A DNA stretch of 64,000 nucleotides from Streptomyces sp. NBC_01233 (lineage in GTDB: Bacteria > Actinomycetota > Actinomycetes > Streptomycetales > Streptomycetaceae): NCBI RefSeq assembly GCF_035989305.1, contig NZ_CP108514.1:1426001-1490000 (forward strand). Reading direction: 5' to 3'. The notes below the pieces were generated by a model. That model did not search any database. It saw only the letters and a program-made list of their open reading frames with translations, and was not told the DNA's origin. Of this stretch, positions 15,730-24,012 are shown in pieces (position 1 is the first letter of the stretch; the number at the start of each line of letters is the position of its first letter). Position numbers and translations under genes: made by a program.

Positions 15730-17556
15730 TCAGGCTGTGAGCTGGTAGCCGAGGCGAGCGAGGCGGCCGGTTCGGGGTGGGGTGTCCGTGGTGGTCCAGT
15801 GGGCGTCGAGGCGGACGATGTTGATCGCGGTGGCGGAGAACGTGTGTTGGAGGCGGACCTTCGGGAGGCCGCGGTAGCGGGCCCTGCGCAGGCCAGTGAG
15901 GTCGAGGGCCTGGTTGATGGTTCCCTCGATGCCCGAGCGCAGGGCGTACTTGTCCTTCCAGGTCCGGGACTTCTGCTCGGCGCGGGCCGTGGTCAGGGCA
16001 GCGTGGAGGTGTTCGGGGTAGAGGGTGAGCATCCGGTTGCCGCGCCGGGACCGGGTGCACAGCTTCAAGACGGGGCACTCGCGGCAGTCGGAGCGGGCGA
16101 ACTCGACGACGATGGCGTCGCGTCCGTGCTGTTTCACCGGGTGCCACCCGGTGCTGGTGCGGCCTTCGGGGCAGGTGGCCTGGCGTGTCTTCCAGTCGAT
16201 GCCGAAGGCGTTCTTGTCATAGCCGGCGGCCGCCTTGGCCTGGGGCGAGTGGTCCAGGAGCACGGGGGTGACCATGATGATGCCCTGCCCTGCGGCCTGG
16301 GTGATCAGGTCGGCCGAGGGGTAACCGGAGTCGAGGTAGTGCTCGGCCGGCTTCAGGCCGCGGGCGGTGAGCGCGGCCTGGACGGTGGCGGTCGCCTTCA
16401 CGTCCGGGACGGTGGCCACCGTGGTCAGCACATCCGTGATCAGGTTCACCGCCCGGACCGGCTCCTGCCTCCCCACCGCCCCGGCTTCGGCTTCGGCTTC
16501 GGCTTCGGCTTCGGCTTCGGCTTCGGCTTCGGCTTCGGCTTCGGCTTCGGCTTCGGCTTCGGCTTCGGCTTCGGCTTCGGCTTCGGCTTCGGCTTCGGCG
16601 GGAGTGTCGCAGGTCTCGGTGAGGTGGACCTTGTAGCCCAGCCAGAACAGATCCTCGCCCTTGGCCGCCCAGCGCGCGTCGGCGTCATAGGGCGAGGCGA
16701 GGCGGAGATGACCGGGCGGAACGCCGTCCGTGTCGGCCTCCCGCTTCCTGACCACCTCCCGCCCGCGCGTATCGGTGCTGATCACGTACGTCTGGACCAG
16801 GACCTGCCGCAGCAGGGCGACCGGCTCGATCTCCCGCAGCCACCCGGGCGCCCCCGGTGCCCAGACCGCCCGGCACAGGGCCAGCGCATCCTGCCCGAAG
16901 ACCAGCGCGAGCCGCTCCCGCTTCGTCTTCGAGGCCGGAAGCGTCCAGCCCTCAATCCGCTGCCCGTAGCGGTGGGCGAGTTCGGGCACGTCTACCACGC
17001 TGGCCAGCCAGGACGGCGCGGCCGCCGCGAGGGCTTCCAGCGCGGCCCGCACGCTCTCCCCGGCCAGCTCCAGCCGGTTCAGGTCCCGCACCGCGCTGAT
17101 CACATGGGTCGCGTCCGTGCGCTGCTTCCCGCCCGCCGCCACCAGCCCCGCCTCCCGGCAGTGCTCCAGCAACTTCTCGAAGACCACCCGCTCCATGTCA
17201 TGCTCGACCAGCCGGGCCCGGAACTTCGACAGCACGCTGAAGTCGAACCCCGGATCCTCCAGCTCCACCCCGAGCGCGTACTTCCAGTCGATCGCCCGCA
17301 CCGCCATCACCGCGGCCTGCCGGTCGGTCAGGTTCTCCGCGAACTGCAAGACCGTGACCAGCGACAACACCCCCGGCGACAATCCCGGGGCCCCACGAAC
17401 CCCGAACGCCTCGACGAACGGCTCGTCCGCGAACACCTCACCGAGCCGATCCCGCACCCGTATCGGCAGACTCCCCTTCGGGAAAGCGGCCCGGGCCACC
17501 CGCGCCGTCCGTTCCGGCACTGGCGGCAACCCGCTCGACCGCAGCGACATCCACAT
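15730..17556 (-). CDS. IS1182-family transposase with Ala-Glu repeat tract
   Basis: The transposase reads MWMSLRSSGLPPVPERTARV from the ATG at 17556; a GTG 36 bp upstream is an alternative. It has the family's N-terminal domain (AAFPKGSLPIRVRDRLGEVF; LTDRQAAVMAVRAIDWKYAL), the DDE core with KQRTDATHV and YLDSGYPSADL, the Cys-rich CRECPVLKLCTRS stretch, and a C-terminal GIEGTINQALDLTGLRRARY with the catalytic Glu. Between about residues 331 and 370 an (Ala-Glu) run of about 19 copies is inserted, encoded by a perfect hexanucleotide repeat. The frame remains open through it. Otherwise the length and motifs look complete. Confidence 0.88.
   Translation of the reverse strand: MWMSLRSSGLPPVPERTARVARAAFPKGSLPIRVRDRLGEVFADEPFVEAFGVRGAPGLSPGVLSLVTVLQFAENLTDRQAAVMAVRAIDWKYALGVELEDPGFDFSVLSKFRARLVEHDMERVVFEKLLEHCREAGLVAAGGKQRTDATHVISAVRDLNRLELAGESVRAALEALAAAAPSWLASVVDVPELAHRYGQRIEGWTLPASKTKRERLALVFGQDALALCRAVWAPGAPGWLREIEPVALLRQVLVQTYVISTDTRGREVVRKREADTDGVPPGHLRLASPYDADARWAAKGEDLFWLGYKVHLTETCDTPAEAEAEAEAEAEAEAEAEAEAEAEAEAEAEAEAEAEAEAGAVGRQEPVRAVNLITDVLTTVATVPDVKATATVQAALTARGLKPAEHYLDSGYPSADLITQAAGQGIIMVTPVLLDHSPQAKAAAGYDKNAFGIDWKTRQATCPEGRTSTGWHPVKQHGRDAIVVEFARSDCRECPVLKLCTRSRRGNRMLTLYPEHLHAALTTARAEQKSRTWKDKYALRSGIEGTINQALDLTGLRRARYRGLPKVRLQHTFSATAINIVRLDAHWTTTDTPPRTGRLARLGYQLTA
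16483..16599 (+). repeat. perfect hexanucleotide tandem repeat (ggcttc)n
   Basis: Nineteen and a half uninterrupted copies of ggcttc span 117 bp inside the IS1182 transposase gene. On the coding strand they give alternating Glu and Ala codons, so gain or loss of units never breaks the frame. The perfection of the array suggests ongoing slippage. Confidence 0.97.
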
Positions 17557-17647
17557 CACCCCCACGGCCGCACGACAGGGAAGCGACCGCACGATAGATC
17601 ATCACGCACCAACCGAACCACGCAGCCGGAATTGAGCAACAGAGTCG

Positions 17648-17967
17648 CTGACCTTGGGTGACTGCGCTAGGGAGGTCCTTCCACATCAGGCCGTGCCGGA
17701 CCTTGTACAAGGAAGCCTCGAACGCGAGCCGCGGCGGAACAACCCGGGACTGCTTCTTCGGCTGAGGGAAGAGGTGCTCCACCTGCGACCACTGATCCTC
17801 AGCAAGTTGCGGCGGCACCAAGCGGCCCTCGCGGGCGAACCAGCTCTCGAAGAGGCAGCCGCCGCTGCGAAGCGCGCCCGGGACCTCGCTCGTCACGACG
17901 ACCTGCACATCCAGCAGTTCGAGCAAGTCCCGCTTCTTGTCCACTGGAAGATCGTCGAGCTTAGCCT
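17648..17967 (-). pseudogene. serine recombinase C-terminal remnant, proximal piece
   Basis: The minus frame reads DLPVDKKRDLLELLDVQVVV, then GGCLFESWFAREGRLVPPQL and AEDQWSQVEHLFPQPKK, and then a DUF4096-like part with EASLYKVRHGLMWKDLPSAV. The first stretch looks like the C-terminal end of a large serine recombinase (LLELLDV-type), and the rest like the tail domain some Streptomyces members have. It is cut at 17648 by IS1182 and at 17967 by the IS4-type element. Just beyond the latter the frame hits a stop, so the catalytic N-terminal domain is gone. Confidence 0.45.
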
Positions 17968-19488
17968 CAATACCAGTGATTTAAGGGTCCGGGGTGCCTG
18001 GGGTCTTCGGTGGGTTGGTCGGGGCCGTTTTGTGGTGTGGGGCGATGGCCACGGCTCGGGCTGGGTCGAGTGTCGGCTGTGGCCAGAGCCGGTGTGCGGT
18101 GCGCTTGACGCCGAAGTTGGACATCTTGCGTTTGACGACGCGGGCGTTCGACCGCTGTCGTCGCGGTGGCAGGAGGTGACGGGCTATCTCTCGTATCCCG
18201 TCGGTGAGGGCTGTGGCCAGGCGGTCAGGGGAAAAGGCCGCCTGCGCGGTGACCTGGCGTCGGGCGAGGCGGAGGGTGCGGGTGAAGGAAAGCCGGTCGG
18301 TATCGGTGTCGGTGTCCCGGGCGGCGGTGTGCATGAGCTGGCGGATCGCGTGATGGACGAGGAGGTGGGCCCAGACCTCCTGTTCGACGCCGTCGGGCGA
18401 TCGGGAGCGCAGGACCTGGGCGGGGCCGCGTTGGTGGGTCTTCAGCTCGTCCAGTGTGGTCTCGATCTCCCATCGCTCGTTGTAGAGGGCCGCCAACTCC
18501 GCCGCGGGTGCGGCTTCGTGGTCGAGGATGGTGGTGATCAGCCGGTACGGGGCGTCGTGCTGCGGGCGTCCGGGGTCGTCCAGGGTGTACTCGATGACCC
18601 GCACCACGGTGGGATCGGTGCGTTTGCGGTGGTCCTTGGCCGCCACGATGTCGGAGAGGTAGGACCCGTCGGGGAGCTCGCGCCGCACGGGCAGGACGGC
18701 GTTGGACTTGATGCGCCAGAGCAGGTCCGCACCGCCGGCCGATGCCGCTCGCCACTGCTCCAGCCCGGCGAAGCCCCGGTCGGCCATCAGCAGGTCATCC
18801 GGTCCAAGGGCGTCGAACAGCTCCCGCGCGATCACGGACTCCGCGGTGGTGAACGGCCCCAGAGCCGCGCGGGTGATGGCGTGCGTGCCGCACTCCGCCA
18901 GCGCCACCACCCGCACCTGCGGGAACGCGGTCCGCTCGCCCCGGTGGGTGGCGGGACGACCGAACCGGGCGTCGTTCTCCTCACTGTCCGGCACGTCGAA
19001 CGTGGTCCCGTCGACCGCCATCAGACGCCAACACCCGTACCACGCACCGGGAGTGGACTCGGTCGCCACAGGCCCGGCGGACTGCTCGAAGAGAGCCTTG
19101 AGCGGCTCGGGCCCGAGCCTGGCCCGGGCCCGGGAAACCGCACCGGGCGTAGGCACCTGCCACGAACCCGACCAGTGCTTGGCCCAGGCCAGACCCTGAG
19201 TGAGCAGCCGTGCGACCTCTTCGTAGCCCTGACCGGAGAACAAGCACATCGCCAGCACGAAGTAGACGACCACCCGTGGAGGCAGCAGCCGGTTGCGCTG
19301 CCCGGCCTTCCCGGATTCCTCCACGACCCGGTCCACCAGCTCCGGCGGGAACGTCCGCGTCAGCAGTCCGATCGCGATCCGATCCGACAACCGCTCGTCC
19401 GTCTCCGGCTTGACCTGTCCAGGGCGTGGCATCCAGACACCTCCTGGCCAACACCCTACCAGCCGAGATCTTTAAGTCACTGGTATTG
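17968..19488 (-). mobile_element. IS4-family element
   Basis: Matching inverted ends are visible: caataccagtgatttaa at 17968-17984 and its near-complement at 19472-19488. An 8-bp direct repeat CTTAGCCT occurs just outside both ends (17960-17967 and 19491-19498), separated on the right by two bases. This fits the long target duplications of IS4-type elements, with slight decay. One transposase gene fills the element. Confidence 0.75.
17981..19432 (-). CDS. IS4-family transposase
   Basis: The 483-residue protein has the IS4 N-terminal domain (LSDRIAIGLLTRTFPPELVD, then LPPRVVVYFVLAMCLFSGQG) followed by a DDE domain. The first catalytic Asp is in LMAVDGTTFDVPD, the second in LLMADRGFAGLEQW, and the Glu is in YNERWEIETTLDELKTHQRG, the YREK-like signature. 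The C-terminal tail is basic and Pro-rich. Length and motifs look complete, so the gene may be functional. It lies immediately upstream of the recombinase remnant it interrupted. Confidence 0.9.
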   Translation of the reverse strand: MPRPGQVKPETDERLSDRIAIGLLTRTFPPELVDRVVEESGKAGQRNRLLPPRVVVYFVLAMCLFSGQGYEEVARLLTQGLAWAKHWSGSWQVPTPGAVSRARARLGPEPLKALFEQSAGPVATESTPGAWYGCWRLMAVDGTTFDVPDSEENDARFGRPATHRGERTAFPQVRVVALAECGTHAITRAALGPFTTAESVIARELFDALGPDDLLMADRGFAGLEQWRAASAGGADLLWRIKSNAVLPVRRELPDGSYLSDIVAAKDHRKRTDPTVVRVIEYTLDDPGRPQHDAPYRLITTILDHEAAPAAELAALYNERWEIETTLDELKTHQRGPAQVLRSRSPDGVEQEVWAHLLVHHAIRQLMHTAARDTDTDTDRLSFTRTLRLARRQVTAQAAFSPDRLATALTDGIREIARHLLPPRRQRSNARVVKRKMSNFGVKRTAHRLWPQPTLDPARAVAIAPHHKTAPTNPPKTPGTPDP

Positions 19489-19617
19489 GCCTTAGCCTCG
19501 CGCTTTCATAAAGCGGGCTGTCCGACGGGTGGTCAGGTAAGCGAAAAGTGCCTCTGACCAGCAAGAATGAGGATTGTCGAGGTCCTTGTTCCTGCCACCG
19601 TCGGAGGCACTTCCCAG

Positions 19618-20589
19618 GTGAAGAAGCGTATCGGGTCCTATCCACGCGTCCGCATCGAGGGCGGTGGCCGTGGGGTGGTGTCCCAGGCCGGGGCCGTGCT
19701 GCTGGTCGAGACGGTCCGCAAGGCCGGGCTGGACCAGGTGATATCGGCGGCGCTTGCGCCGTGGCGGCGTCCGCGGGCGGTGCACGATCCGGGGAAGATC
19801 CTGCTGGACGTGGCCCTCGCGGTCGCGATGGGCGGGGACTGCCTCGCGGATGTCGGGACGCTGCGGGCCGAGCCCGGCGTGTTCGGGCCGGTGGCCTCCG
19901 ACCCGACGGTCTCCCGGCTCGTCGACGCCCTCGCCGCAGCTGGGCCGAAGGCCCTGTCCGCGATAAGGGTCGCTCGGGCCGAAGCGCGTGAGCGCGTCTG
20001 GAAGCTGGCCGGCACTGCGGCGCCGGATGCCGCGGGGCAGGTGATCGTGGACCTGGACGGGGTGCTCGTGCTGGCCCACTCCGAGAAGCAGGACGCCACC
20101 GCGACCTGGAAGAAGACCTTCGGACACCACCCCCTGATGGGCTTCGTGGATCACGGAAGCGGCGGGAGCGGTGAGCCGGTCGTCGGCCTGCTCAGACCGG
20201 GCAACGCAGGCAGCAACACCGCCGCCGACCACATCACCACGGCCCAACTCGCCTTGGCGCAACTACCGAAGAAGTACCGGCGCGGACGCCGGACGCTGAT
20301 CCGTACCGACTCCGGCGGCGGCACCCACGAGTTCGTCGCCTGGCTCGCCCAGCGCGGCCGGTGGCTGTCGTACTCGGTCGGCATGACCATCACTGAGCAG
20401 ATTCACCAGGCCGTCCTCAAGGTTCCCGCCCCGGCCTGGACGGCAGCGATCGAGCCCGGCGGCGAGATCCGGGACGGGGCGTGGGTCGCCGAGATCACCG
20501 GCGGCTGCCTCAAGGGCTGGCCGAAGGGAATGCGGCTGATCGTGCGGAAGGAACGGCCCTATCCCGGCGCCCAGTTGCGGATCACCGAC
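19618..20589 (+). pseudogene. IS1380-family transposase, 3'-truncated
   Basis: From a GTG at 19618 (an upstream ATG at 19567 is possible) the frame encodes KKRIGSYPRVRIEGGGRGVV, the family's N-terminal HTH region, LHDPGK-like residues, the first catalytic Asp in QVIVDLDGVLVLAHS, GFVDHGSGG, and the second Asp in LIRTDSGGGTHEFVAWLA. It then stops being family-like at RITD near 20589, where an ISAs1-type element begins. The last 110 or so residues, with the catalytic Glu, are missing and do not resume on the far side of the ISAs1 element. The gene is therefore dead. Confidence 0.85.
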
Positions 20590-21927
20590 CAGGGGTGTTG
20601 CAAAGTCGTGTGATCTTGTAGGTGTGCTGGTCAGGCGAGGCCCAGTAGGTCGAGTGGGCGGGTGAAGGGCTCGTAGGAGGTGTGCCGGAGGCCAGAGGCG
20701 ATGTTTCGGTGCCCGGCAGCGCGGAGCTTGTTGATCGCAAGGTTGCGCAGGGTGGCCATATTCTCGGGTCCGTGGCCGGTGCGGATCTTCGAGGCGTCCT
20801 CGCGGAAGGTGGCGTCACGGACGAAGTGCAGCCGGTTCTCGATGGTCCACTGCGACCTGGCGAGCTGGCCGAGACGCTGGGGTGATGCCTGCTGCGAGGT
20901 CAGATCCGTGATCGCGTAGACGGTCTGGCGGCTGACGGTGCCCGTCTTGAGGTTGGTGCGGTGGCGCAGGATGCGCACGGCCTGGACGGCGTGGGGGAAG
21001 TCCAGGTCGAGGCCGGTGACGGTGAGGACCCTGGTCACGCGGGTCTCCTTGCGGCCGTGGCCGATCTCTCGGTCGTAGCGGCGTGCGGTCACATCCTTCC
21101 ACGGCAGTGACCGTAACTGCCGGTGGAGCCCGGGTTGGTTGGCCTTGACCACAGCAGGTAGTGCGCCCTCTTTGCCTCCACCAGGAAACGCGCGTGGCCG
21201 CGCTGCGTGTGCAGGGCGTCAGCTGTGACGGTGACCCCGGTCAGTTCGTAGGGCTCCAGCAGCGCCGCGAAGCAGGTGATCTCGTTGGTCTTGTCGGGAA
21301 CCCGCAGCTGGGTGACGGTCCGGCCGTCGCCGGTCATCGCGGCCAGGAGGTGGGCCGCAGGCGTCTGGCCGTTGCGGGATCCGCGGGCGGTCTTGCCGTC
21401 CACGGCCATCGACTCGGTGCCGCCGGGATCGGTGCCGGTCAGGTCAGCGCCAGGCCGCCGGGGCAGACTTGGCCGATGACCCGCCGGATCGTGGCGGCGC
21501 TTGGTGCGACCCGCACGCCCATCGCGCCCACCACGCGGGCGCCAAGCCGGGCCAGAGTGTGCTGCGGAGCGTTCGCGGACCACTGTCCGATGGCCGCGTA
21601 CGAGCGCGCGCCGGCGATCACCGCCGAGGCGGCAACCAGCAGCACCGCCACGAACGGGTGACGCACCCCGCGCCGCCGACGCGGATCGCGCAGCACCCGC
21701 AACCGATCCACGAGCGGGAGTCCCGCTACACCCTCCAGCGAGGGCGACTTGACGAGGCAGACGGTGGCAGACTGGCGGCACATCGAAACTCCGGTGGTTC
21801 AGGGCGACTTGGGAAGGTCACCCCGTTCAACCGGAGCTTCGTTGAGTTCGTGACGGGCCGACCCGGACCTCTCACACCCCCGTGACCAGCCGACTCATGC
21901 GCTCACCGGGACTTTGAAACCGCCCTG
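20590..21927 (-). mobile_element. ISAs1-family element, copy A
   Basis: The ends resemble each other in inverted orientation: caggggtgttgcaaagtc from 20590 and the complement of a cagggcggtttcaaagtc-like end reaching 21927. No target duplication is visible: the flanks gatcaccgac and cgatcgcgcg differ. Its sequence type matches the ISAs1 element at 31614-35340. The transposase gene is frameshifted twice. Confidence 0.7.
20631..21783 (-). pseudogene. ISAs1-family transposase, frameshifted (copy A)
   Basis: Three frames together give one ISAs1 transposase. The N-terminal part from the ATG at 21783 has DRLRVLRDPRRRRGVRHP. The middle has SMAVDGKTARGSRNGQTPA and ITCFAALLEPYELTGVTVTA. The C-terminal part has MVKANQPGLHRQLRSLPW and DATFREDASKIRTGHGPENM. 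The first frame change is near 21445, where CTGGCGCTGACC replaces an expected CTGGCTGACC. The second is near 21148, where one base is missing in the expected CTGCTGGTGGTCAAG. Neither site is a classic slippery sequence, so these are decay mutations. Confidence 0.85.
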
Positions 21928-21989
21928 CGATCGCGCGGCTTCCGTATCGGCACGGATCCGAGCCGCACCTTCTGTAGATTTTCCTGGGC

Positions 21990-23033
21990 TCATTTCTCGG
22001 GCCACCACCACTCGACGGATGGATAGTCGAGACTGTCCGTACGGAGTGGCACATTGGGGGCGGCGAGCGAGATTTGTGGATTTCCGTCCAACCATTTTGC
22101 ATAACGAGGAGCCTTAAGCCCGATATCAATACATCCACCAATAGTGTTCTCTAGGCAGCTCAAGTACTCGCTTAGCTCGGGCGAGCATTGTTTACCGACT
22201 TGCTCGCGCAATTCCAAGAAGCGCCACATCATCGGATCACGAATTTCCCGAACCCGGGTGACCAGTTCACCGTCGTATTCATCCTCGGGTCCCCGAATCA
22301 ATTCGATGACATTGAGGGAGTTGCGGGCACACCCCTTCTCCATAGGGTGGGAGTAGATATCATTGTCCAGTGCGACAATGAGAGCGGTCATTTCCGTGAG
22401 CGCCTGCACCGTGCTGCTGTCCATCTCTTCTGCACACGCCCCGCCACCTTGAGCGATGTCGAACGTCGCGATCGAAGGAAGCACTCCTGATGAGTTCAAT
22501 CTCATCGCCAGGTATTCGTCGACTCCTAGGAGTGCGCCGTCTACCACATTGCTGATTTCCCACGCCACACCCATCAGCCAGCGCCGTTGCGCGTCTTGCC
22601 AGCGTCGCATCTGAACATCGCTGGCATATCTGCGCATGTCCTTGGAAATTTCGTTCGCGACGATGAGGAGTGGATCGTTGGTGGCGAGTTTCGGAACTGA
22701 GATCGCACGGAGCAGGTTGGATGCCATTCGCACAAAGTGAACAAGAGCCCCCTGTGAAGTATGCGAGGCATCAGAGTATTTATCGTCTACGTGCCACATG
22801 CAGTACAGCCACTTGGTACAGTTGAGAAGTTTCTCTTCAGAAGCGTGAGGAGTTGCCATCCCGCAGAGTTCCGCGATGCGGGTACCGGTGAGGGCTGCTC
22901 GATCGTCAGCAGGCATGTCGTCAAAGAATCCGCGGTCTTCCAGCCAGCGGATTGCTCGAATCTCAACTTCCTCAGCTTGTGAATGTCGCTCAACTGTGAG
23001 GGGGCAGTAGAAATCGGAGGCCGAGATAAGCAT
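21990..23033 (-). CDS. class I terpene synthase (cyclase)
   Basis: The 347-residue length is typical of bacterial class I terpene cyclases. The aspartate-rich metal site is DDKYSD (residues 83-88, after WHV), and the NSE triad is NDIYSHPME (N224, S228, E232). A late basic/aromatic segment and the WW-rich C-terminus also fit. It would ionise a prenyl diphosphate (probably C15) with Mg2+ and cyclise it in the cytosol; the product cannot be read. The start is the ATG at 23033, because GGAAGG lies 7 bp upstream; an upstream in-frame codon has no such site. The gene is clearly richer in A+T than the window average, which suggests transfer. An oxidoreductase and a P450 gene lie behind it on the same strand. 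Confidence 0.9.
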   Translation of the reverse strand: MLISASDFYCPLTVERHSQAEEVEIRAIRWLEDRGFFDDMPADDRAALTGTRIAELCGMATPHASEEKLLNCTKWLYCMWHVDDKYSDASHTSQGALVHFVRMASNLLRAISVPKLATNDPLLIVANEISKDMRRYASDVQMRRWQDAQRRWLMGVAWEISNVVDGALLGVDEYLAMRLNSSGVLPSIATFDIAQGGGACAEEMDSSTVQALTEMTALIVALDNDIYSHPMEKGCARNSLNVIELIRGPEDEYDGELVTRVREIRDPMMWRFLELREQVGKQCSPELSEYLSCLENTIGGCIDIGLKAPRYAKWLDGNPQISLAAPNVPLRTDSLDYPSVEWWWPEK

Positions 23034-23076
23034 CCTGAAACCTTCCGGTGGTGGACTGGCTGTCACTCAGGTTGAG

Positions 23077-23910
23077 CTAATTAATGAGGGATGCAATCCT
23101 GTCTAATTCAAAAAGAGAGTCATCGACCGACAGTGCGCGAGGTTTGATGAGTATCTCGTCCACACCGGATTCTGCTAGGAATCGGATAGCTCTAGCCTCG
23201 GGGGGAACTCCGCACGCGATGACCTTGAACTCGCTCCCGCGTGATCCAGAATTCATACCGCAAAGATCCGCTATCTGTTTGAGTAGGGGCCCGTCTTCTG
23301 CGTTATAGATAGGCATCCAGCCGTTGCAGTAGTTTAGTGCGAACTCAACCGATGTAGCACTGGAGCCACCCATAAGGATTGGGGGATGTGGTTTCTGATC
23401 GGTTTTTGGCCAGGAGCAAATAGCCTGGAAAGTTACGTGGTGACCGTTGAAGCTGGATCGCTCATTCGCCCAAATTGATTTCATTGCGAGTACATGTTCT
23501 CGTAATACGGCCATCCTGGCCGCTGGATCCACTCCGTGATTCCGCATCTCCTCGCGATTCCACCCCGCACCGACACCGAGAATCAATCGGCCGTTAGAGA
23601 TAAAGTCAAGGCTCGCCACCTCTTTTGCCATAAGTATTGGATGCCGCTGAGCGGCAAGTGCGATACCCGTTCCCAGTCTGATCTGAGTGGTGACGGCTGC
23701 AGCGCTTGCTAGCGCCACAAACGGGTCCAGGGTGCGGTAGTAAGGCGAGGGCAGAGTCCCGCCACCCGGATATGGCGTCTCCCGTAGATAAGGGATGTGC
23801 GTATGTTCGGCAGCGAACATTGAACTGAAACCTCGTTGTTCTAGTTCCTGAGCAAGCCTAACCGGACCCATTCCTTCATCGGTAATGAGGGCGATAATGC
23901 CAATTTTCAT
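23077..23910 (-). CDS. LLM-class F420-dependent oxidoreductase of the terpenoid cluster
   Basis: The protein of about 277 residues starts MKIGIIALITDEGMGPVRLA (ATG at 23910; a TTG 12 bp earlier is possible). Luciferase-like features are GFSSMFAAEHTHIPY, RLGTGIALAAQRHPILMAKE, the LDFISNGRLILGVGAGWNREE cofactor segment and PHPPILMGGSSATSVEFA. It belongs to the F420-type LLM enzymes with an N-terminal VRLAQELEQRGF helix. The likely role is reduction or oxidation of the terpenoid made by the neighbouring cyclase; the cofactor is inferred from the subgroup. Its composition is A+T-richer than the window, like the cyclase gene 43 bp downstream. Confidence 0.85.
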   Translation of the reverse strand: MKIGIIALITDEGMGPVRLAQELEQRGFSSMFAAEHTHIPYLRETPYPGGGTLPSPYYRTLDPFVALASAAAVTTQIRLGTGIALAAQRHPILMAKEVASLDFISNGRLILGVGAGWNREEMRNHGVDPAARMAVLREHVLAMKSIWANERSSFNGHHVTFQAICSWPKTDQKPHPPILMGGSSATSVEFALNYCNGWMPIYNAEDGPLLKQIADLCGMNSGSRGSEFKVIACGVPPEARAIRFLAESGVDEILIKPRALSVDDSLFELDRIASLIN

Positions 23911-24012
23911 AATTTCGGTCAACTCTCTACCGGGATATCACAGGATTCGACGATCAATGGGCTGGGCCGGGCCCTGTAAATCCAGATTTGCCAGGCCCGG
24001 CCCAGCCTTGCG

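Larger units (their letters stand above)
15706..17647 (-). mobile_element. complete IS1182-family element with 4-bp target duplication
   Basis: Perfect 22-bp terminal inverted repeats are visible: cgactctgttgctcaattcc... at 15706-15727 and its complement at 17626-17647. They are bordered by direct CTGA copies at 15702-15705 and 17648-17651. The element is 1,942 bp and holds one transposase gene. It sits inside the recombinase remnant. Perfect ends and an intact duplication indicate a recent, possibly still active insertion. Confidence 0.88.

Noticed and set aside
16483..16599. CRISPR-like or origin-like repeat array
   Set aside because: It is a pure hexanucleotide tandem repeat without spacers inside a transposase reading frame.
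15730..17592. GTG at 17592 as the IS1182 transposase start
   Set aside because: The family-like N-terminus begins at the ATG at 17556; the 12 extra residues are not family-like.
20631..21783. Programmed frameshifting of the ISAs1 copy A transposase
   Set aside because: Two separate frame changes occur at non-slippery sites, and the intact ISAs1 copies B and C encode the protein in one frame.
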